DNA of 64,000 bases. Source: UMGS363 sp051881815 (GTDB taxonomy: Bacteria; Bacillota; Clostridia; Oscillospirales; Ruminococcaceae). The stretch spans positions 46,331-110,330 of the forward strand of contig JBJEQP010000090.1 of NCBI GenBank assembly GCA_051881815.1, given 5' to 3'. The position numbers and the translations under genes were made by a program. Below the pieces are notes generated by a model that had not been told where the DNA came from, did not search any database, and worked only from the letters and a program-made list of their open reading frames with translations. Positions 43,866 through 50,783 of the stretch are shown piece after piece (the first letter of the stretch is position 1; each line of letters begins with the position of its first letter).

Positions 43866-45551
43866 ATGAAGAAAATTTTGGGAAGAACTTTAAAAAACAT
43901 AATGATGAAAGCAGCTGCGGTCGTTTCGGCGGCTGTGATGATGATATCATCGGCAGGGTGCTGCGTTTATGCAAAAAAAACGCAGAAATATACGGCGAAG
44001 GATTTTGTCCGCGCCGACGGAACAAGGCTGATCGGCGCAGACGGAAAGGAATTCCTTATCAAAGGCATTGCCTTCGGAAACAACGTATGGAGTAACCCGT
44101 CCGTCCCGGCTGATTCTCATCACGATGAAAAGGCGTACAAAGAGCTTGCCGCTATGGGCTTCAACTGCGTAAGATTCTATCTGAACTACGGCCTGTTTGA
44201 GAGTGACAATGATCCTTATCACTATAAAAAAACAGGCTTTGACTGGATAGACAAAAATATAAAATGGGCAAAGAAATATGGCATAAAGCTTATACTTAAT
44301 ATGCACGTTCCGCAGGGCGGATATCAGTCAAACGGAGGCGGCACCGAGCTTTGGACGAAAAAGAGCAACGGTGACAGGCTTACGGCACTGTGGAAAGCGA
44401 TCGCCAAGCGGTATGCCGACGAGCCTGCCGTGATCGGCTACGGACTTGTGAACGAACCTGTCGTTCCGATGCTGGAAACGCCCGAAAAGACGTTTGAACA
44501 GTATGATTCGCTTATGAAAAAAATTGCGAAAAATATCAGAAAGGTTTCGCCCTACCAGATGATGTTCATTGAGGGAATAGGCGCTGCCGTAAAAGAGGAC
44601 GGGGAGAGGGTATATGATCTCTTTACCCTTGAAAACTGCTTTGCAAGGATAAACGACAAGAATATTGCTTACGAAGTTCACGACTATGATCCGTTTTTCT
44701 TCACTCATCAGAACACCGAATGGGCAGGAACGCTCGGAAGGACGATGGAATATCCTTCGGAGGAAGTGGTTGGCGAGGATGTCAAGGTCGGCTGGGTCGA
44801 TTCTGTTTCCGCAAAAAATGCTTCGGCAAAGCAGAACGGCTGGAAGTTTTTTGAGAGCGGTTTTGCTTCGCTTTCGGGAAGGGCGAATATTGTTCAGCCT
44901 GCGGTTTCGGCTTCCTACCTCGGAGAAAATGGCACGGCGTATTTTGACGATATCGTATTTACGGAGATATCTCCGAGCGGTCGGCGCAGAGTTCTTTTCA
45001 GCACCGATTTTACCGGCGGAGTCTTTAACAGCGGAGTGTGGAGCTCTGACGGAAGCGGCGTTTCCGAATACTGTGCCGATGACGGCTTCAAAGGAAAGGG
45101 CTGCTTGAAAATTTCGGGAACGGAAGCGATGTTTGTTCAGAGCTTTAAACGCTTTGAGATGAAAAAAGGCTATAAATATACGATCTCGGGATATATAAGA
45201 TCCGATCGGGACACGCCCGACATAAAAATGGATCTTTCTTTGAGTGAGAATGTCCGCTGCTTTGACAAGGATTATCTTGAAGCAGGCATAAAGAAGTTCG
45301 TGAAATTTTCCAAGGATAAAAATGTTCCGATATATCTTGGCGAGTTCGGCGTGATCTCGGAGGGCTTTGAACAAGGAAGAAACGGCATCGGCTGGGTAAG
45401 GGACATGATAAGCCTTTGCGAGAAATACGATATAAGCTTTAACTATCACACCTTTAACGAGTATTCTTTTGGACTTTACGATGAATATCCGAAAGGTAAA
45501 AACAAGGAGCTTGCTGATCTTTTCAAGGAAATATTAAAGAAAAATAAATAA
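43866..45551 (+). CDS. GH5-type glucanase with carbohydrate-binding-like domain inside the barrel
   Basis: 561 residues. Export signal (~1-36; a lipobox-like SSAGC could lipidate Cys32). GH5 barrel strands: GKEFLIKGIAFGNN, GFNCVRFYLNYGLFE, GIKLILNMHVPQGGYQ, acid/base Glu197 in GYGLVNEPVVP, YEVHDYDPFFFTHQ, then the nucleophile Glu493 in IYLGEFG. Between the His-Tyr strand (~275) and the nucleophile strand lies an inserted ~170-residue beta-sandwich-like region (~305-462; NGTAYFDDIVFTE recalls CBM4/9/11-type modules). The barrel then resumes and ends in FNYHTFNEYSFGLYD. Secreted beta-glucanase; exact substrate unknown. ATG 43866 after GTGAGGAT. Confidence 0.88.
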   Translation: MKKILGRTLKNIMMKAAAVVSAAVMMISSAGCCVYAKKTQKYTAKDFVRADGTRLIGADGKEFLIKGIAFGNNVWSNPSVPADSHHDEKAYKELAAMGFNCVRFYLNYGLFESDNDPYHYKKTGFDWIDKNIKWAKKYGIKLILNMHVPQGGYQSNGGGTELWTKKSNGDRLTALWKAIAKRYADEPAVIGYGLVNEPVVPMLETPEKTFEQYDSLMKKIAKNIRKVSPYQMMFIEGIGAAVKEDGERVYDLFTLENCFARINDKNIAYEVHDYDPFFFTHQNTEWAGTLGRTMEYPSEEVVGEDVKVGWVDSVSAKNASAKQNGWKFFESGFASLSGRANIVQPAVSASYLGENGTAYFDDIVFTEISPSGRRRVLFSTDFTGGVFNSGVWSSDGSGVSEYCADDGFKGKGCLKISGTEAMFVQSFKRFEMKKGYKYTISGYIRSDRDTPDIKMDLSLSENVRCFDKDYLEAGIKKFVKFSKDKNVPIYLGEFGVISEGFEQGRNGIGWVRDMISLCEKYDISFNYHTFNEYSFGLYDEYPKGKNKELADLFKEILKKNK

Positions 45552-45557
45552 TTTATA

Positions 45558-45586
45558 TTGAATAATTGATCGGAATGAGCTATAAT
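45558..45586 (+). promoter_or_regulatory. Promoter of the YesN-type regulator
   Basis: TTGAAT (45558-45563), a 17-base spacer and TATAAT (45581-45586). It suggests the regulator can be made independently of the kinase and cellulase. Confidence 0.65.
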
Positions 45587-45637
45587 TATATAAACGACGG
45601 ATAAAAAACAGCATTTTAAAGAAGGAGGTCGGATGAT

Positions 45638-47197
45638 TTGCTGAAGGTATTGCTGGTCGATGATGAACCTAATGTACGTCTTGGCGTAAAGATGATGATA
45701 CCGTGGGACGAGCTCGGACTCGAAGTCATAGACGAGGGCGAGGATGGTGACGATGGACTTAATAAGATACTTATTCTTGACCCCGATATCGTTATTGCCG
45801 ATGTCAAGATGCCCGGAATGACGGGTATTCAGATGATAGACGCTGCGATAAAGAACGGCTTCAAGGGCAAAGCGGTCATTCTCTCGGGTTACTCCGATTT
45901 TTCCTATGCAAAGGAAGCGATGTCGCTCGGCGTAAAGAGATTTATTTTAAAGCCTGTTGACGAGGACGAGCTTATCGAGTGCCTGAAAACGCTCATAGCG
46001 GAGATAAATGCCGAAAGGGAAAGTGTTCTGCAGCTTCGCAAGAGCAGCGAATTTATCAATGAAAACGCTATCAAGGAGCTTCTTATCGGCGGCACGTCCG
46101 ATCCCGACAACAGCGCCTTGAAGGAATACAGCAGCGGACGAAAATTCAATGTCGTTCTCATCAGTGCGATCGAAAAAAACAGCTTTGAATCCCGTCAGTT
46201 CATTCTTGACAAGATACGCAGCCGACTTTCCGATATGGAGAATGTTGACGCTGTTCCTATTGACCTCAACGGTATGCTTGCTGTGATTTTCAAGGACAGT
46301 CCCGATGAACGCATACAGGAATGTATGAACAGGATAAATTTTGACTATCGGGGTCAGATCTTTGCGGCAATAGGCAGGTCTGTCGATTCGGCAAAGGAAA
46401 TATCCGCTTCCTACCGTTCGGCAAACGAGATATACGGCAGCAGGTTCCTCTATCTTCACTACGGCGTTGTTTCTGCGGACAGTTTAAACAGCAGCGGTGC
46501 GGAGGATATCCCTTCACCCGAAACAATTGCTGCGCAGCTTTTCCCGCTTATGGAAATAAATGACACGGAACGTCTTGAAAGCTGCTTTGCACGTTTTCAG
46601 GAGTCGCTTTTCAGAAACGGTCTTACTCCCGAAAAGATACGGGTCATCTGCATCACGACCGTTCTCAACACGAAGAACCTTATTATAAAAAGCGTCGGTG
46701 AAAAAAAGGCAGAGCCGTTCAAGGATGACCATATCGTCAGTCAGATAGGCTCGCTCGGAAGTCTTCATGAGATCATTGAGCTTATGAAAAAGGAATTCAC
46801 CGAATTCTCCGACAGCGTTTACGGCAGGACGACAAAAAGCACAATGGAGCGCGTCGTTCAGTACATACACGCTAATTACAATCAGGAGCTTCGCCTTGAA
46901 ATGCTTGCGGGCATATTCGGCTACAACAGCGCATATCTCGGAAAGGTCTTCCACCAGTATATGGGCGACAACTTCAACAATTACCTTGACAAGATACGCA
47001 TTACCGAGGCGAAAAGGCTTCTTGCCGAGGATGAATACAAGGTTTACGAGGTCGCCGAAAGGGTAGGCTATACGAATATCAATTATTTCCACAATAAATT
47101 CAAGAAATATGTCGGTGTCAGTCCGTTGAGCTATAAAAAGGCGTGCCTTGCAGGTGAGGATCCCGATAAAGCTGCGGACGAAAAGGAACAGAAATGA
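45638..47197 (+). CDS. YesN-type response regulator with AraC output domain
   Basis: 519 residues. Receiver domain with VLLVDDEPNVRLG, phosphoacceptor Asp in DIVIADVKMPGMTG, and Lys in FILKPVDE; a ~290-residue middle region; and a C-terminal AraC domain with two HTH motifs (VQYIHANYNQELRLEMLAGIFGYNSAYLGKVFHQYMG and RLLAEDEYKVYEVAERVGYTNINYFHNKFKKYVGVSPLSYKK). Partner of the YesM-type kinase two genes upstream, and presumably regulator of the GH5 gene between them. TTG start at 45638 after AAGGAGG. Confidence 0.93.
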   Translation: MLKVLLVDDEPNVRLGVKMMIPWDELGLEVIDEGEDGDDGLNKILILDPDIVIADVKMPGMTGIQMIDAAIKNGFKGKAVILSGYSDFSYAKEAMSLGVKRFILKPVDEDELIECLKTLIAEINAERESVLQLRKSSEFINENAIKELLIGGTSDPDNSALKEYSSGRKFNVVLISAIEKNSFESRQFILDKIRSRLSDMENVDAVPIDLNGMLAVIFKDSPDERIQECMNRINFDYRGQIFAAIGRSVDSAKEISASYRSANEIYGSRFLYLHYGVVSADSLNSSGAEDIPSPETIAAQLFPLMEINDTERLESCFARFQESLFRNGLTPEKIRVICITTVLNTKNLIIKSVGEKKAEPFKDDHIVSQIGSLGSLHEIIELMKKEFTEFSDSVYGRTTKSTMERVVQYIHANYNQELRLEMLAGIFGYNSAYLGKVFHQYMGDNFNNYLDKIRITEAKRLLAEDEYKVYEVAERVGYTNINYFHNKFKKYVGVSPLSYKKACLAGEDPDKAADEKEQK

Positions 47198-47246
47198 TAG
47201 CCGACCGTAACAAAATCTGTTATTTTGTAAAAAAATAAAAAAACTC

Positions 47247-47275
47247 TTGATTTTGAATGAAAAATGTTATATAAT
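47247..47275 (+). promoter_or_regulatory. Promoter of the Fe-S scaffold / GGGtGRT operon
   Basis: TTGATT (47247-47252), a 17-base spacer and TATAAT (47270-47275), 55 bases before the start codon. Confidence 0.7.
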
Positions 47276-47329
47276 TAACGAGTATGCAGATGGCATTTAT
47301 TTGCCGTTAATAACGAAAGGAGTCATAGT

Positions 47330-48022
47330 ATGAATTATACTCATGAAGTTGAAACTATGTGCAGCGTCAAGCAGGGCGTAGCACACGGCTGTGCACCTAT
47401 CCCCGAAGAAGCAAAATGGGTCAAGGCTAAGGATGTCAAGGACATTTCCGGCTTTACTCACGGTATCGGCTGGTGCGCTCCTCAGCAGGGTACCTGCAAG
47501 CTTTCCCTTAACATCAAGGAAGGCGTTATCCAGGAAGCTCTCGTTGAAACAATCGGCTGCTCCGGTATGACACACTCCGCAGCTATGGCAGCAGAGATCC
47601 TCCCCGGCAGAACAATTCTCGAAGCTCTTAACACAGACCTCGTTTGCGATGCTATCAACACCGCTATGAGAGAGCTTTTCCTCCAGATCGTTTACGGCCG
47701 TTCACAGTCTGCTTTCTCCGAAGACGGACTTGCTATCGGCGCAGGACTTGAAGACCTCGGCAAGGGACTTCGTTCACAGGTCGGCACAATGTACGGTACT
47801 CTCAAGAAGGGCCCTCGTTACCTCGAAATGACCGACGGCTATGTAACAGGCATCGCACTTGACGCTGACGATGAGATCATCGGCTACAAGTTCATCAACT
47901 TCGGTAAGATGATGGACTTCATCAAGAAGGGCGACGATGTTCAGACAGCTTACGAAAAGGCTCAGGGTCAGTACGGCAGAGTTGCTGACGCTGTTAAGAT
48001 CATCGACCCCAGAAAAGAATAA
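47330..48022 (+). CDS. Fe-S cluster assembly scaffold-like protein (NifU-related)
   Basis: 230 residues. The middle part has the IscU/NifU-N pattern: CKLSLNIKEGVIQEALVETIGCSGMTHSAAMAAEIL, with a cysteine in the EAxxxTxGC position, preceded by GIGWCAPQQGTC. Annotated relatives are called iron-sulfur cluster assembly scaffold proteins and lie next to GGGtGRT proteins. The classic IscU set of three cysteines is only partly recognisable. Codon use is strongly biased, so it is highly expressed. AAAGGAGTC before ATG 47330. The GGGtGRT gene follows after 14 bases. Confidence 0.8.
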   Translation: MNYTHEVETMCSVKQGVAHGCAPIPEEAKWVKAKDVKDISGFTHGIGWCAPQQGTCKLSLNIKEGVIQEALVETIGCSGMTHSAAMAAEILPGRTILEALNTDLVCDAINTAMRELFLQIVYGRSQSAFSEDGLAIGAGLEDLGKGLRSQVGTMYGTLKKGPRYLEMTDGYVTGIALDADDEIIGYKFINFGKMMDFIKKGDDVQTAYEKAQGQYGRVADAVKIIDPRKE

Positions 48023-48036
48023 GGAGGATTACAACG

Positions 48037-49038
48037 ATGGCTTTATTTGAATCATACGAGAGAAGAGAAAAGCAGATTCTTGATGTTCTCAATAAATACG
48101 GTATCAAAACTATCGAAGAGTGTGCAGATATCTGCAAGGAAAAGGGCTTCGATCCTTATAAGATCACAGAAGGCATCCAGCCTATCTGCTTTGAAAATGC
48201 AAAGTGGGCTTACACAGTAGGCTGCGCTGTCGCAATCAAGAAGGGCTGCACAAGAGCTGCCGACGCTGCTGCAGCAATCGGCGAAGGTCTTCAGTCTTTC
48301 TGCATCCCCGGTTCTGTTGCTGACCAGCGTAAGGTTGGCCTTGGTCATGGTAACCTCGGCAAGATGCTCCTTGAAGAAGATACAGAATGCTTCGCATTCC
48401 TCGCAGGTCACGAATCCTTCGCAGCTGCTGAAGGTGCTATCGGTATCGCTGAAAAGGCTAACAAGGTTCGTAAAAAGCCCCTCAGAGTTATCCTTAACGG
48501 TCTCGGCAAGGATGCTGCACAGATCATTGCTCGTATCAATGGCTTTACATACATTGAAACAGAGATGGACTACTACACAGGCGAAGTTAAGGAAGTATTC
48601 CGCAAGGCATACTCTGACGGACTCCGTTCAAAGGTTAACTGCTACGGCGCAAATGACGTAACAGAAGGCGTTGCAATCATGTGGAAGGAAGGCGTTGACG
48701 TTTCCATCACAGGTAACTCCACCAACCCGACACGTTTCCAGCACCCCGTTGCAGGCACATACAAGAAGGAATGTGTTGAAAAGGGCAAGAAGTACTTCTC
48801 CGTTGCTTCCGGCGGCGGTACAGGACGTACACTCCACCCTGACAACATGGCTGCAGGCCCTGCTTCCTACGGTATGACAGATACAATGGGTCGTATGCAC
48901 TCTGACGCACAGTTCGCAGGTTCTTCTTCCGTTCCTGCTCACGTTGAAATGATGGGTCTTATCGGCATGGGCAACAATCCTATGGTTGGTGCTACTGTGG
49001 CTTGTGCGGTTGCGGTTGAAGAAAGCTGGAAAAAATAA
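48037..49038 (+). CDS. GGGtGRT protein (function unknown)
   Basis: 333 residues. The eponymous motif appears as ASGGGTGRTLHPDNMAAGPASYG (~265-287). Cys-containing segments KKGCTRAADAAAAIGEGLQSFCIPGS and GHGNLGKMLLEEDTECFAFLAGHESFAAAEG are also conserved-looking. Family function has not been established. The invariant pairing with an Fe-S scaffold-like gene suggests cluster chemistry. AAGGAGGATTACAACG before ATG 48037; codon use is as biased as in a ribosomal gene. The last 50 bases are overlapped in another frame by an HTH remnant. Confidence 0.92.
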   Translation: MALFESYERREKQILDVLNKYGIKTIEECADICKEKGFDPYKITEGIQPICFENAKWAYTVGCAVAIKKGCTRAADAAAAIGEGLQSFCIPGSVADQRKVGLGHGNLGKMLLEEDTECFAFLAGHESFAAAEGAIGIAEKANKVRKKPLRVILNGLGKDAAQIIARINGFTYIETEMDYYTGEVKEVFRKAYSDGLRSKVNCYGANDVTEGVAIMWKEGVDVSITGNSTNPTRFQHPVAGTYKKECVEKGKKYFSVASGGGTGRTLHPDNMAAGPASYGMTDTMGRMHSDAQFAGSSSVPAHVEMMGLIGMGNNPMVGATVACAVAVEESWKK

Positions 49039-49402
49039 TTCAGGACTTACCCACCTTGCGAAAGCAAGAAAAGAAAAAGGTCTGACAATTGCTGATGTCA
49101 CCCGACTTACCGGGCTAAGCTATGATAATTATATCAAGTATGAGCGTGAGGAAGTTGAGGAGCAGAATATGAGCATCGAAACGCTGAAAAAGCTCTCCGA
49201 TGTTCTCGGCATAGACCTTTTGACCGATTACCATAGATTTAAGATGGATTCTGCACAGATCGTTTGCGGATACATGGAGAGAAACAATATTTCCATACGT
49301 GCATTTGCTGCAAATTGCGGAGTGAGTGCTACTACCATCAAGAACTGGCGGAATGGCACTTGTGCGCCGTCTTATGAGATTTGGGAAAGGGTTTTTAAAT
49401 AG
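48986..49402 (+). pseudogene. HTH (XRE-like) protein, probably 5' truncated
   Basis: The frame encodes two HTH-like segments: AKARKEKGLTIADVTRLTGLSYDNYIKYE and NNISIRAFAANCGVSATTIKNWRNG. The only starts in frame (TTG at 48986, or later TTGs at about 49010-49016) lie within the GGGtGRT gene and lack a ribosome binding site. The part before KARKEKG has no normal HTH beginning. It is either the remnant of a gene cut by recombination at the end of the GGGtGRT gene, or a translationally coupled gene. I favour a remnant. Confidence 0.55.
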
Positions 49403-49408
49403 TAATAA

Positions 49409-49450
49409 GCAGGCTGCTGCATCGGTTGGTGCAGCAGCCTGCTACTATTT
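49409..49450 (+). terminator. Strong hairpin after the HTH remnant
   Basis: GCAGGCTGCTGC (49409-49420) and GCAGCAGCCTGC (49431-49442) form a perfect 12-base-pair stem; TACTATTTT follows. Probably the native terminator of the GGGtGRT operon or the HTH gene. Confidence 0.75.
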
Positions 49451-49499
49451 TCGGATCTTATTTTGATGAACAATGGTGAAATCGGTTTACAGTGCTTTT

Positions 49500-49747
49500 C
49501 GATAAACCGCTGTTGTCTGTCGGCTTAAATCTGTTCCTTGTTTTTCCCGGTGTATTGGTAGCAAATACCTCGCTTTGGATTGTTTACCCCAGTTGTTACA
49601 GTGGCAATTTGTTTCCTGCTCTTTACATGACTTTACAGCAACAGGTGTAAGTACTGGGTTTGATTTGTTCCCATTTTGCTGTGTGCTGCTTTGATATTTG
49701 CTTTGCTGCTTTCCGTGGCGGTAACTCGCTTTGAAAAAAAGAAATAA
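49500..49747 (+). pseudogene. Decayed membrane-protein gene
   Basis: Two frames each give a piece of one hydrophobic protein. The first runs LLSVGLNLFLVFPGVLVANTS... to a stop at about 49650. The other ends LIFALLLSVAVTRFEKKK with TAA at 49745-49747. Frame changes and stops break it, so it is not functional. Confidence 0.5.
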
Positions 49748-49756
49748 GGTGATTTT

Positions 49757-50050
49757 ATGGAAAATAGAATATTACAGAAAATGAGTGTGGTAGCGTTGAC
49801 TATCAGTGTTTTCCACTCATAACCTTTATTCCGGTTTTATTCAATATCACATTAACAGACGGAGTACGTTAAATTTGGACAGGAATTAATATTTTTTGTT
49901 TTCGTGGGACTGATACTTTCAATAATTTGTGTGAAAAATTGTGAAAGTCGAAGTGTGGTAAATATTATTTCAACAATTATCAGTAGCTTTTGGTCGTTGC
50001 TTATGGGAGGTATCGTTATTTTTGCTCTCTTTATCAGTTTAGTTCAGTAA
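49757..50050 (+). pseudogene. Decayed small membrane-protein gene
   Basis: ATG 49757 has an AAGGTG site and opens MENRILQKMSVVALTISVF, then a stop codon. The sequence continues as FIPVLFNITLTDG, shifts frame at about 49865, and goes on as EYVKFGQELIFFVFVGLILSI... to a TAA at 50048-50050. An in-frame stop and a frameshift in an otherwise coherent two- to three-helix protein show a pseudogene. Parent family unknown. Confidence 0.6.
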
Positions 50051-50060
50051 GGAGTGTATC

Positions 50061-50232
50061 ATGGGTTTTATAAGAAAAATCTGACAGAGGATCTGCGTAA
50101 GGCTGAAAATGAACTTAGAAGCTTGAAGACAAAGTTTCAGAGGGGGATGGAGTTTATTGAGAGCCTGAATCTTACGCAGAAGCTGCAAGAGTTTCTGAAT
50201 CAGAAATCAAAAGTAAAGGGACTAAAGCGATG
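50061..50232 (+). pseudogene. Decayed coiled-coil protein fragment (mobilisation-protein-like)
   Basis: ATG 50061 follows AGGAGTG and reads MGFIRKI, then a stop. One base of shift restores a frame that encodes LTEDLRKAENELRSLKTKF and ends at a TGA at 50230-50232. The helical, charged end resembles the C-terminal tail of plasmid mobilisation relaxases; that is a weak similarity from memory. Its position ahead of a resistance-like cassette would fit an old integration. Confidence 0.45.
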
Positions 50233-50311
50233 ATAATAAATCTCAAATATAACCAATATCACGCTACAACAATCTTTCTGCAATCCGTAAGAAATTCTTA
50301 AGAAATCCCCC

Positions 50312-50340
50312 TTGACAAATTCATTTAACAGTTGTATAAT
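50312..50340 (+). promoter_or_regulatory. Promoter of the BlaI/M56/ABC cassette
   Basis: TTGACA (50312-50317), a 17-base spacer and TATAAT (50335-50340), full consensus, overlapped by the first BlaI-type operator. Confidence 0.8.
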
Positions 50341-50365
50341 ATATTCAGATTTAACAAATGTTAAA
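50324..50365 (+). promoter_or_regulatory. Twin BlaI-type operators TTTAACAnnTGTTAAA
   Basis: Two dyads: TTTAACAGTTGTATAA (50324-50339), lying between and over the -35/-10 hexamers, and the perfect palindrome TTTAACAAATGTTAAA (50350-50365) just downstream. They share the ACA-N2-TGT core of BlaI/MecI operators. Repressor binding would block RNA polymerase until the M56 sensor triggers BlaI cleavage. Confidence 0.7.
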
Positions 50366-50388
50366 CAAGCGTGAAAGGAACTGACAAA

Positions 50389-50781
50389 ATGGAAAAAGAA
50401 TACAAGCGCCTGCCCGAAGCGGAAATGGACATAATGAATTTTATCTGGGAAAGCGAAAAGGCGGTAAGCTCGGTAGAAATTCAGGAGGGCATAAAGGACA
50501 AGCACGAATGGAGCCTTGCGGTCATATTAAACCTGCTTGCAAGGCTTACGGAGCGTGGGTTTGTGACTGCGGAAAAACAGGGAAAATACAAGTATTATTC
50601 CGCCCTCGTTAAGCAGGAGGACTATCTCCGCCAGGAGAGCAAAATCATAATCGACCGCATTTTCGGCGGCTCGGTTTCAAAGCTGGTGAGCTGTCTGTAT
50701 GACGGCAAAAACCTTTCCGACGAGGACATAAAATCCCTGAAAGCTTTTATCGACGAGAAAACCGAAAGTAATAAGGAGTAA
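50389..50781 (+). CDS. BlaI/MecI/CopY-family repressor
   Basis: 130 residues from ATG 50389 (GAAAGGAAC). The family winged helix is clear: LPEAEMDIMNFIWESEKAVSSVEIQE and WSLAVILNLLARLTERGFVTAEKQGKYKYYSALV, followed by the dimerisation helices DYLRQESKIIIDRIFGGSVSKLVSCLYD. It should repress its own operon through the operators at 50324-50365. The M56 sensor gene follows after two bases. Confidence 0.94.
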   Translation: MEKEYKRLPEAEMDIMNFIWESEKAVSSVEIQEGIKDKHEWSLAVILNLLARLTERGFVTAEKQGKYKYYSALVKQEDYLRQESKIIIDRIFGGSVSKLVSCLYDGKNLSDEDIKSLKAFIDEKTESNKE

Positions 50782-50783
50782 CT

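Noticed and set aside
44328..45449. 373-codon minus-strand frame opposite the GH5 gene
   Set aside because: Shadow of a gene with signal peptide and catalytic motifs. Arg/Phe-rich nonsense product.
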